A stretch of 5,443 nucleotides of DNA, from contig CAMBXJ010000321.1 in assembly GCA_945871455.1 (NCBI GenBank), positions 1 to 5,443 on the forward strand, read 5' to 3'. A model generated the notes under the pieces. The model made no database searches. It saw only the letters and a program-made list of their open reading frames with translations, and had not been told where the DNA came from. Positions 1 to 5,135 of this stretch are shown in pieces. The stretch comes from Asaia bogorensis. Lineage in GTDB: Bacteria; Pseudomonadota; Alphaproteobacteria; Acetobacterales; Acetobacteraceae. Each line of letters opens with the position of its first letter. Within the stretch, counting starts at the first letter, position 1. The position numbers were made by a program, and so were the translations under genes.

Positions 1-140
1 TATCGAAGCAGCGCGCGCTGACCAGTGCGCTGGGTCGTATCGGAGAGCCGGAGGAAATCGCGTCCGTGGTGGATTTCCTGGCGAGCGATGCCGCGAGTTT
101 CGTGACCTGCACGACGATCGAGGTGAATGGCGGGTCGTAG
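1..140 (+). CDS. Short-chain dehydrogenase/reductase (SDR), C-terminal fragment
   Basis: This is the 3' end of a gene that starts left of the window; the frame begins at base 3 and stops with TAG at 138-140, giving 45 residues. The visible tail contains [19 protein letters not shown] followed by a segment ending IEVNGGS. That is the standard C-terminal pattern of classical FabG-like SDR enzymes (GR.G.PEEIA, then FLASD, then V.GG), the region that closes over the substrate and helps subunits pack. Classical SDRs are cytoplasmic NAD(P)(H)-dependent alcohol or ketone oxidoreductases. The Rossmann nucleotide-binding motif and the Ser-Tyr-Lys catalytic residues lie outside the window, so cofactor and substrate cannot be judged. 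One oddity is FVTC where most relatives have (Y/F)(V/I)TG. It points the same way as the P450 and acyltransferase downstream, but a 325-base gap makes a shared transcript uncertain. Family assignment is firm; the specific function is unknown. Confidence 0.9.
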   Translation, partial: SKQRALTSALGRIGEPEEIASVVDFLASDAASFVTCTTIEVNGGS

Positions 141-465
141 CAAACCCGCCGACTTCGGATGCCGGCTTGCCGGGGTGGAAGGCCGTTGCGTTTCGCCCCG
201 GCGCGGTCGTTACTTGCAGTTTTCCCCGATACGGGTGTCGTTGATGCGGTCGCCGCCGGTCGACAGGTATGCCCCCAGGTTCACGATGCAGCCAGGGCGA
301 AAGGCCGAGCGGGCGGTGAGAGGGCGGACGGGTCTCGCGATCCGGAGACCCCAAGCGATGAAGTGCGGCTTCACGCCGGGGTGGCCGCATGGAAGCCGAC
401 ATTGTAATCTCGGGGCGTAACCGGAAGCTGGCGGAGCCGTCCATGACCAGGCGCAGTGTGGAACC
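141..465. other. Intergenic region between SDR and P450 genes
   Basis: There are 325 bases without a convincing gene. Overlapping open frames on both strands (127-420 plus, 210-497 minus) look like chance frames in GC-rich DNA, although the minus frame ends in a protein-like tail (INDTRIGENCK). The stretch contains a 7-bp hairpin (GGGTCTC at 330-336 with GAGACCC at 345-351) and a smaller one (TGAAG at 359-363 with CTTCA at 369-373). Neither is followed by a T-run, so neither is a clear terminator. I see no confident sigma-70 promoter, although a promoter for the P450 could lie here. Confidence 0.5.
330..351. repeat. Short perfect hairpin upstream of P450
   Basis: GGGTCTC and GAGACCC form a 7-bp perfect inverted repeat around an 8-base loop, 115 bases before the P450 start codon. 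It could be an operator half-site pair or an RNA hairpin in the leader or the SDR 3' end. No T-tract follows on either strand. Functional meaning is not supported beyond the symmetry itself. Confidence 0.35.
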
Positions 466-1815
466 ATGAGCGAAGCCGCTGTGAGCGACCCCGCCAAGGT
501 GACCGGTTTGCCGCCCGGGCCACCGTTTCGGATGCTGCAACTGGCGCGCTACATCCGTGATCCCTATGCGATGCTGCGCCGCTACGCGCGGGATTACGGC
601 AATCTGTTCACCGTCCGGACAGCGCGGGTTTGCGTCATGACCGGGCGGCCCGATCTGATCCGACAGATCATCTCGGCACCGGTCGATCAATACGGCAGTC
701 GTTACGAACCGGGGGCCGCGCGGGTGTTCGGCGGCAAAGCGTTTACGCTGTTGTCGGGACGGGCTTTGCGGCGGGAGCGGCGGCTGATCGTGCCGCATTT
801 CCAGGGGGAGACCCTGAACGCCATGGGCGGAATGATCCGCGACGCGACGCTGGAGGCATTCGGCAATGTACAGTCCGGTGACGTCTTCGTTGTTCGCACC
901 CGGGCGCTGGATGTCGCGCTGGATGTGATTCTGCGGACGGTGTTCGGCGCCGATACGCCTGAACGGCGTGGGGCGTTCCGGGAGGCAGTGAAAGGCGTGA
1001 CCAGGGGATACGGGAACCCGGCTTTCCTGACCTTGGCCGCGATGCAGATCAAGGGGGACTGGCCGCCGCCATTTCGTCGTTTCATCGCCGTGCGCCGGCG
1101 GCTGGAGGATTTGTTGCAGGACGCGATGGACAGGGCCAGGGAAGAAGGCTTGAGCAAGGCGGCGATCCTCAATCGCATCGTCGCGGCGCGCTATGAGGAC
1201 GGCACGCCGATGTCCGATGACGCGATGAAGGACAACATGATCACGACATTGATCGCCGGTCATGAAACGTCTGTCGTGTCGTTGTCCTGGGCGCTTTATT
1301 GGTTGCATCGGGAACGACAATGCCTGCAACGCCTGCTGGACGAGATCGGTCCGCTGGGTCCCGACGCCGATCCGATGGCGTTCATGCGCCTGCCCTATCT
1401 GGATGCGGTGGTGAAGGAGACGTTGCGACTTTGGCCGGTCGTGACGGATATCAACCGGGTCCTGGAGCAGCCGATGCAACTGGACAGGTACGATCTGCCG
1501 CCGGGCACCACGATTGCGGCATCGTCCGCCATTCTGCACTACGATCCCGATCTGTATCCCCAGCCGGACACGTTCCGACCAGAGCGCTTCCTGGATCGAA
1601 AGTTCGGGCCGCATGAATATATCCCGTTCGGCGGGGGGGAGAGGATGTGCCCGGGATCGCATCTGGCGGTGTTTGAATTGAAGGTCGTGCTGGCAACGCT
1701 GCTGACCCGATATCGTTACACATTGGTCGATGAAGGGACGATGGGCGTGCGCCGGACGGGCGGTGCCATGACGCCGGCGACCGGCGTGCGGCTGCGTCTG
1801 GACGGGCCGGTCTGA
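466..1815 (+). CDS. Cytochrome P450 monooxygenase
   Basis: A complete 449-residue P450. Family signatures appear in order: a proline-rich hinge LPPGPP at residues 15-20, the I-helix oxygen-activation motif AGHETS at 264-269, the K-helix ExxR (E318, R321), the PERF motif at 372-375, and the heme-binding loop FGGGERMCPG with axial Cys395 expected to ligate iron. There is no signal peptide or N-terminal membrane anchor, so a soluble cytoplasmic enzyme is expected. It would need electrons from a separate ferredoxin/reductase system, and none is encoded here. The C-helix WxxxR position reads LRRER (L101, R105), so the usual Trp is replaced while the heme-propionate Arg is kept. The N-terminal region resembles CYP110-like bacterial P450s more than camphor-type enzymes, but this is from memory. 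The start is fixed by an in-frame TAA at 418-420 with no other in-frame start between; a weak GGA precedes the ATG. Substrate is unknown; the downstream condensation-like enzyme suggests hydroxylation of a lipid, terpenoid or peptide-type metabolite. Confidence 0.97.
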   Translation: MSEAAVSDPAKVTGLPPGPPFRMLQLARYIRDPYAMLRRYARDYGNLFTVRTARVCVMTGRPDLIRQIISAPVDQYGSRYEPGAARVFGGKAFTLLSGRALRRERRLIVPHFQGETLNAMGGMIRDATLEAFGNVQSGDVFVVRTRALDVALDVILRTVFGADTPERRGAFREAVKGVTRGYGNPAFLTLAAMQIKGDWPPPFRRFIAVRRRLEDLLQDAMDRAREEGLSKAAILNRIVAARYEDGTPMSDDAMKDNMITTLIAGHETSVVSLSWALYWLHRERQCLQRLLDEIGPLGPDADPMAFMRLPYLDAVVKETLRLWPVVTDINRVLEQPMQLDRYDLPPGTTIAASSAILHYDPDLYPQPDTFRPERFLDRKFGPHEYIPFGGGERMCPGSHLAVFELKVVLATLLTRYRYTLVDEGTMGVRRTGGAMTPATGVRLRLDGPV

Positions 1816-1859
1816 CCGAATGCGAAGACGGGTTCTGCCTGGGACCGTCGCATGCTAGA

Positions 1860-1959
1860 GCATGATCGTGCTGAGCGGAACGTAACGGTGCGTGGATCAT
1901 GCGATCAAACCAACAGCCAGAGCGGTTTTCCGTTTCCAGTCAGGGTGAAACCGCTCTGG
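1860..1959. repeat. Double-palindrome intergenic repeat
   Basis: Two inverted repeats lie in tandem between the P450 and the acyltransferase. The first pairs GCATGATC (1860-1867) with GATCATGC (1895-1902). The second pairs CCAGAGCGGTTT (1917-1928) with AAACCGCTCTGG (1948-1959), a perfect 12-bp stem around a 19-base loop. No T-run follows, so it is not a standard rho-independent terminator. The motifs AGAGCATGATC and AGAGCGGTTTTCCG resemble dispersed palindromic repeats that I recall from alphaproteobacterial genomes, so a multi-copy REP/MITE-like element is the likely identity. It could still reduce read-through or stabilise the P450 message. Confidence 0.65.
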
Positions 1960-1972
1960 AGTCCGCGCTCGC

Positions 1973-1990
1973 AGGAGATGTGGTGAGACG
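1973..1990 (+). promoter_or_regulatory. Ribosome-binding region of the condensation-like gene
   Basis: AGGAG at 1973-1977 lies 13 bases before the ATG at 1991, rather far for a Shine-Dalgarno site. GGTGAG at 1982-1987 is closer, leaving 3 bases. An ATG at 1978 overlaps this stretch but runs into TGA after one further codon. The 1991 start is favoured because it precedes the first conserved-looking segment and no upstream in-frame start with a better site is evident. Confidence 0.45.
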
Positions 1991-3322
1991 ATGACATCGT
2001 CGACCGATGATGGGCCGGACATCGTTCCGGTCGAATATCCCGATGAAATGCTGACGATCGCCAGAGAGTTCGGCCTGCCCAGCTACATCCATGTGTTCCT
2101 GTCGTATCCGGAACGATTGGATGCGGATCGGCTGGCGCGCGCGGTTCGGCTGCTGGTCGATGCGGAACCGGTCCTGGGCTGCCGGTTCGAATTGACGCGC
2201 AAGGGGCCGGTCTGGCGTCGTCACCCCGACCTGGACGCGGTCACCTGGTTCGACCATGCAACGGCGCCGGACTTCGACACCGCAGTCGCCAACACGCTGA
2301 TCACGGAGGAACAACCGAACGAGCGGAACATCGTCGTGCGGCTGTTTTCGTTGCCGGGTCACGATGTGGTCGCGGTGTCGATCAACCATGCGGCTGGCGA
2401 CGGTCAGGGCACTCTGGAATCGACCTATCACCTGGCGTCGTTCTATTCGATGTTGCGAGACCGGCCGGCGTTTCGGCCGGTTCCCAACATGGCGGCGCGT
2501 GACGGATTCGCCTGGCAGCAAGGCCTGACCTGGCGGGACAAGCTGCGGACCTTGAAGCGGGATATCGGCGATGCGCGTCGTGCCGGTCGGAATCCGACCG
2601 GGATCCGACACCAGCACGATCTGGACACCTGGCGGGCGGCGCCGCGGACGTCCCCCGGATTCGTCGATCGCTGGGTGGAACCGGCGGATATGGATGCCGT
2701 CCGGCGGCTGGCCAGCCACCACGCCACCAGCGTCTTCGCGATCCTGGTGTCGGCCACGGCGCGCGCGTTCGTCGATTTCGCCGATGCCGATCCGAACCGT
2801 CCGTTCCACGTTCAGACCGCCACCGATCTGCGTCGGTTCGCGCCGATCCCGGAACGTCCGCCGGTGCGCAACATGGCCACTCTGGCGTCCATGACATTCC
2901 ATCCCGCCCGACAGCATGGTTTCGCGGTCACCTTGGAAAACACGAAGCAGGAAGTGGAACGTCTGCGGGCCGGCATGCGCGGCGCGATGAACCCCATTGC
3001 CGTGTCGGTGCTGCGGCGTCTGTCCTATGCGACCAAGCGGCGTCTGACGGAGAAAGCGTTCCGCGGCAAGTTCCGCAACGCCATTCCTCCGACATTCAGC
3101 TATGTCGGCCGGGTGCGGGAGGATATGGTCCGCCTGGATACGACGATCCCGGACCGCGTGCTGATGATCGGCGGATGCCTGCCGATGCCGGTGCTGTTGG
3201 TGCTGGGGCTGGAATATCGGGGCGGGCTGTCGCTGTCGATCGGGTTCCAGAAGGATGACATCGCCGCCGACAAGCTGCGCCGGTTCGTGGACGATATCGT
3301 GGACCACATCCCGATGGACTGA
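1991..3322 (+). CDS. Stand-alone condensation-domain-like acyltransferase
   Basis: A complete 443-residue protein of the chloramphenicol-acetyltransferase-like superfamily, which includes nonribosomal peptide condensation domains, PapA-type acyltransferases and alcohol acetyltransferases. The diagnostic HxxxDG active site is present as HAAGDG with catalytic His133 and structural Asp137-Gly138, preceded by a hydrophobic strand (VVAVSIN). The second half contains TFSYVGRV around residues 368-375, at the place of the conserved S(N/Y)xG segment, and a final LSLSIGF strand followed by a C-terminal helix, as expected for the second lobe. The length fits one free-standing two-lobed domain; no adenylation or carrier domain is attached, and no signal peptide or membrane segment is seen. 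Enzymes of this type move an acyl or aminoacyl group from CoA or a carrier protein to a hydroxyl or amine. Lying 175 bases after a P450 on the same strand, it may acylate the P450-hydroxylated product (inference). Donor and acceptor cannot be predicted. Confidence 0.85.
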   Translation: MTSSTDDGPDIVPVEYPDEMLTIAREFGLPSYIHVFLSYPERLDADRLARAVRLLVDAEPVLGCRFELTRKGPVWRRHPDLDAVTWFDHATAPDFDTAVANTLITEEQPNERNIVVRLFSLPGHDVVAVSINHAAGDGQGTLESTYHLASFYSMLRDRPAFRPVPNMAARDGFAWQQGLTWRDKLRTLKRDIGDARRAGRNPTGIRHQHDLDTWRAAPRTSPGFVDRWVEPADMDAVRRLASHHATSVFAILVSATARAFVDFADADPNRPFHVQTATDLRRFAPIPERPPVRNMATLASMTFHPARQHGFAVTLENTKQEVERLRAGMRGAMNPIAVSVLRRLSYATKRRLTEKAFRGKFRNAIPPTFSYVGRVREDMVRLDTTIPDRVLMIGGCLPMPVLLVLGLEYRGGLSLSIGFQKDDIAADKLRRFVDDIVDHIPMD

Positions 3323-3394
3323 TCCGACACGGGCTTGGACCGCCGGGTTTGGCCGCGGGCCTTACGAACCGGAACGCCCGAACATCGGAAAGTA
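3323..3394. other. Short convergent intergenic space
   Basis: These 72 bases separate the plus-strand acyltransferase stop from the 3' end of the minus-strand tRNA. The two genes converge, so termination signals are expected here. The stretch is GC-rich around CCGCGG, but I see no clear stem followed by a T-run on either strand. Confidence 0.4.
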
Positions 3395-3468
3395 TGGAGC
3401 GGGTGAAGGGAATCGAACCCTCGTGTGCAGCTTGGGAAGCTGCCGTTCTACCATTGAACTACACCCGC
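3395..3468 (-). tRNA. tRNA-Gly, anticodon CCC
   Basis: Read on the minus strand, a full cloverleaf forms. The acceptor GCGGGTG pairs with CACCCGC; the D stem GTTC/GAAC encloses AATGGTA; the anticodon stem GCAGC/GCTGC encloses the loop TTCCCAA, giving anticodon CCC (reads GGG); the variable loop is ACAC or ACACG; and the T stem GAGGG/CCCTT encloses TTCGATT. The discriminator is T and CCA is encoded at 3397-3395, giving 74 nt in total. It is structurally intact and should be functional. Its first 40 nt (3468 back to 3429) recur at 5381-5420 with one mismatch, so this gene marks one edge of a possible integrated or rearranged segment. Its 5' flank, including any promoter, therefore belongs to the mosaic DNA on the right. 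Confidence 0.97.
3429..3468. repeat. Left copy of 40-bp tRNA direct repeat
   Basis: These 40 bases are tRNA-Gly positions 1-40, from the 5' end to just past the anticodon loop. They recur in the same orientation at 5381-5420 with one difference (T3449 versus C5401). Matching stops exactly at the tRNA 5' end on one side and inside the anticodon stem on the other. This is a candidate attachment-like repeat (attL/attR) bounding 3469-5380. Confidence 0.7.
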
Positions 3469-3643
3469 ATATCAAGCACTTAGATCACCTTGGAGCCGAC
3501 GCTTTGCTCATTTTTTGCTCCAACAACAGTAGGGCTCCTGTTGCCAAGCCCTTTTGCCACAGGCGGTTTGTTCGAGCAATCCCGGCTATTGGGTGGTGGC
3601 GGCTTTGCCACTCGTGCCCCCGGCCATCGGAAGTCCGCGTGTG
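3469..3643. other. Upstream flank of tRNA-Gly with short inverted repeats
   Basis: No convincing protein gene is seen in these 175 bases; the small frames on both strands lack ribosome-binding sites and family features. There are two short perfect inverted repeats: TTGGAGC (3490-3496) with GCTCCAA (3517-3523), enclosing a T-run, and CAACAG (3524-3529) with CTGTTG (3538-3543). The tRNA promoter should lie here on the minus strand, but I cannot place confident -35 and -10 boxes. Base composition is somewhat less GC-rich than the left half. Confidence 0.4.
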
Positions 3644-3669
3644 AATCGGCTTCCAACCAGGACCCCATC
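3644..3669 (+). repeat. 26-bp perfect direct repeat, left copy
   Basis: These 26 bases are identical to 5106-5131 in the same orientation. The core fits ATCGGC, ten bases, GACCCC, a pattern also found at 3728-3749 and, inverted, at 3801-3822, so the repeat resembles an IS21-like terminal repeat. Identity ends abruptly on both sides. Confidence 0.85.
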
Positions 3670-3727
3670 CAAGCCAGGGTTATCTGATTGAAACAATGAG
3701 CATTTCGTCCGTTTGTTCCGAAAGGCT

Positions 3728-3833
3728 ATCGGCGTTGAATGGTGACCCCTTCTGACCACCCATATCGCATTGATCAGTTGAACGAAAATCTCGATTTGGC
3801 GGGGTCACTTTTGGAAGCCGATAGGGGGTCACG
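3728..3833. mobile_element. IS21-like element end relic (multiple terminal repeats)
   Basis: Two related 22-base motifs of the form ATCGGC-N10-GACCCC face each other: one forward at 3728-3749 and one inverted at 3801-3822 (17 of 22 positions shared when aligned). Another GGGGTCAC follows at 3825-3832, immediately before an ATG at 3834. Multiple internal terminal repeats just before the istA start codon are typical of IS21-family insertion sequences, and the GACCCC-type core matches ends I remember from that family. No istA or istB reading frame follows; the sequence passes within about 20 bases into an IS5-type transposase relic. The element is therefore only an end fragment. The family call rests on repeat architecture and recall, not on a transposase. 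Confidence 0.55.
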
Positions 3834-3852
3834 ATGAAGCGCCGGAACACAG

Positions 3853-4015
3853 ATCATCGACAGCCAGACTGCGAAGAGCGCTCTTGGGCGTGGTCGTCCA
3901 CCCAGCCGACATACAGGACCGCGACGGCGCCGAGTTGCTGCTGCGCCAGGTGCACCGTCCGTTCCTGTTCATCGAGAGGATCATCGGCGATGCCGGCCAT
4001 CAGGGGCCGGGGATG
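3853..4015 (+). pseudogene. IS5-type (DDE) transposase relic, internally deleted and frameshifted
   Basis: Two pieces of an IS5-family transposase are joined out of frame. The first (3853-3882) reads IIDSQTAKSA, the conserved strand carrying the first catalytic Asp of the DDE triad. The second (from 3884, one frame over) reads LGVVVHPADIQDRDGAELLL and continues to IIGDAGHQGPGM, which includes the second catalytic Asp in the usual (A/G)D.G(Y/H).G context. About 20-25 residues normally lie between these blocks (a Lys/Arg/Gly-rich stretch and the strand ending in VDT.G) and are missing, which explains the frame change. The N-terminal half and the C-terminal part with the catalytic Glu are also absent. 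It cannot encode an active transposase. The left break falls within about 20 bases of the IS21-like repeats, so one mobile element appears to have been cut against another. Confidence 0.8.
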
Positions 4016-4177
4016 CGCGGCGAGATCGCCTATTTCCACCTCGATCTCGGCCCCCATGACTGCATGCTGGCGAACGGTGCCTGGGCGGAGAGCTATTTCG
4101 AGGACCGCAACCGGGATGCCTTTCACAATGCCGACGAATACCGCGCCTGCTTCCCCGGCCATGTGCCGCAGCGGTAG
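4016..4177 (+). pseudogene. Unidentified C-terminal protein fragment fused to IS relic
   Basis: The frame of the second transposase block continues without a stop for another 53 codons to TAG at 4175-4177. The residues no longer look like IS5 transposase. The segment includes YFHLDLGPHDCMLANGAWAE and ends ADEYRACFPGHVPQR, a composition that looks like real protein rather than chance translation. I do not recognise the family. It may be the 3' end of a host or plasmid gene into which the insertion sequence jumped, with the junction later deleted. No start or ribosome-binding site of its own is visible, so expression is unlikely. Confidence 0.4.
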
Positions 4178-4267
4178 GCCACGTGCCGGCCGATCGTGAC
4201 GGCGGCGCACCCGGGGATTGGCAGGCTTCGGGCGATGCTGGCGCCAGCGGTCATGCGCGAGGCGCGC
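4178..4267. other. Short non-coding spacer
   Basis: These 90 bases between the transposase-fusion stop and the nested palindrome contain no supportable gene or site. Long open frames crossing it on both strands are GC-driven shadows. Confidence 0.35.
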
Positions 4268-4386
4268 CTAAGCAGACTCAGGAAGCTTGGCCAACGGATG
4301 GTTATGCGGCTCGTGCCGAATTCGTCCACCGGTAGGCGGTCAGAGCACGATGCGATCCGTTGGTCAGTCCGCGAATCTCTGCTTAG
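4268..4386 (-). repeat. Nested imperfect palindrome, possible structured 3' RNA
   Basis: Four helices nest inside one another. CTAAGCAGA (4268-4276) pairs with TCTGCTTAG (4378-4386); 14 unpaired bases lie on each side; CCAACGGAT (4291-4299) pairs with ATCCGTTGG (4355-4363); TCGTGC (4311-4316) pairs with GCACGA (4345-4350); and CCACC (4326-4330) faces GGCGG (4335-4339). The last helix pairs fully only in minus-strand RNA, through a G-U. The outer helix begins one base beyond the stop codon of the minus-strand gene, so the structure would sit in its 3' untranslated region. No U-tract follows, so it is not a standard intrinsic terminator. It may instead be a degenerate mobile-element palindrome with 32-bp arms. 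Confidence 0.6.
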
Positions 4387-4387
4387 C

Positions 4388-5017
4388 TCAGTCGCACTTG
4401 GCGAACTCGCTCTGCGTGCCCCAGCAATAGGCATCCTTCGGCAGAGCCTCGCGCCTGACGGGGCGGTTGCCCTGGGCGGGGATGGTGCGGGTGCCGCCGA
4501 ATTCGATGCGAGTACCATCCTGCGAGAAGGACCAGGTCCAGGCTTCCTCCATCGCATCCTTCGCCGGCGCGGTCACGCGGGCGAGGGCGCTGTGCTCCAG
4601 CAGGGTGAGGAACTTGCCCTGGCGGAAGGCGACGAGCTTGATCGTATCCTCCTGGCTGTTGGGCTGCTGATCGGTGGTGGCGACCACGAGCAAGGTGCGG
4701 CCGAAGCGGGGCAGCGTGGGGCCGGCCTCCATGCGGCGGATGTAGCCGATCTCCTCCTCCTCCAGCGCCTTGCCGGCGCAGGAGACGGCGAAGAGGCGGC
4801 CGGCCATGGGCAGCCAGGAGGTGCCGACATACAGCGTGCGCGCCGAGCCGAGGCCGAGCGAGGTGACGCGGGTGACGAGCTGGTCGAACGTGCCCTCCGG
4901 CAGGAGGGAGCGTGCGTCGGGCATGATGCAGGCGGTCTCGGGCGGGGTGGTGGGCGCCTGGGCCGCGGCGGGGGCGGCGAGCACCGCGAGGGCGGCTGCG
5001 AGGGGCAGCAGGCGCAT
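4388..5017 (-). CDS. Small secreted protein of unknown function
   Basis: A complete 209-residue minus-strand gene. It begins MRLLPLAAALAVLAAPAAAQ, a Sec signal peptide with a basic start, hydrophobic core and AAA-type cleavage region near residues 19-21, so the mature protein of about 189 residues should be periplasmic or exported. Cysteines are at 30, 80, 198 and 208; all four are in the mature part and could form two disulfides. The central part alternates hydrophobic strands and polar turns, as in a small beta-rich fold; there is no membrane segment, lipobox or recognised catalytic motif. The ATG at 5017 is preferred over a TTG at 5041 because it starts directly at the signal peptide and has GGAG about 10 bases upstream. 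It is the only intact protein gene in the tRNA-bounded segment. Its 3' end abuts a nested palindrome. I do not recognise the family. Confidence 0.8.
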   Translation of the reverse strand: MRLLPLAAALAVLAAPAAAQAPTTPPETACIMPDARSLLPEGTFDQLVTRVTSLGLGSARTLYVGTSWLPMAGRLFAVSCAGKALEEEEIGYIRRMEAGPTLPRFGRTLLVVATTDQQPNSQEDTIKLVAFRQGKFLTLLEHSALARVTAPAKDAMEEAWTWSFSQDGTRIEFGGTRTIPAQGNRPVRREALPKDAYCWGTQSEFAKCD

Positions 5018-5105
5018 GGGCGAGGAACTCCATGAGAGCAATGGCTATCGGCATTTCGAAGGCTGACCAAACGGGGCGCCCATGGCGCGTCCGGAGTACG
5101 ATGTC
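5018..5105. other. Upstream region of the secreted-protein gene
   Basis: The promoter of the minus-strand gene should lie within or beyond these 88 bases. GGAG about 10 bases before the ATG is a plausible ribosome-binding site. I cannot place a confident -10/-35 pair. The 26-bp repeat begins immediately to the right. Confidence 0.35.
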
Positions 5106-5131
5106 AATCGGCTTCCAACCAGGACCCCATC
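5106..5131 (+). repeat. 26-bp perfect direct repeat, right copy
   Basis: Identical to 3644-3669 and in the same orientation, about 1.46 kb away. It contains the ATCGGC-N10-GACCCC core shared with the IS21-like motifs at 3728-3822. Only four bases separate it from the inverted-repeat element that begins at 5136, so two mobile remnants abut here. Confidence 0.85.
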
Positions 5132-5135
5132 TAGT

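Noticed and set aside
1917..1959. 12-bp hairpin as a rho-independent terminator of the P450 gene
   Set aside because: The loop is 19 bases and no T-run follows the stem on the plus strand, so a dispersed palindromic repeat fits better.
1940..3307. 455-codon open frame on the minus strand opposite the acyltransferase
   Set aside because: It is rich in Arg, His, Gln and Pro, with no domain or ribosome-binding site, and is antisense to a gene with a clear HxxxDG motif. It is a GC-driven shadow.
3255..3644. Plus-strand frame reading GAGEGNRTLVCSLGSC across the tRNA
   Set aside because: This is a translation of the antisense strand of tRNA-Gly, a common source of false protein predictions.
3480..3687. 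Small frames of 62-65 codons on both strands upstream of the tRNA
   Set aside because: There is no ribosome-binding site, family feature or consistent start, and each frame is mirrored by one on the other strand.
3834..4199. 121-codon frame starting MKRRNTDHRQPD after the IS21-like repeats
   Set aside because: Its position suggested istA, but the residues become Arg/Ser/Thr-rich nonsense. The real coding signal in this stretch is the IS5-type transposase in the other two frames.
4196..5035. 279-codon plus-strand open frame
   Set aside because: It is Gly/Ala/Arg/Glu-rich and low in complexity, and is antisense to the signal-peptide-bearing gene. The minus-strand frame has a coherent secreted-protein architecture, so the plus frame is a shadow.
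4383..5054. 223-codon minus-strand frame overlapping the secreted-protein gene
   Set aside because: It is full of Arg, Pro and His runs without family features and lies one frame off the coherent signal-peptide frame.
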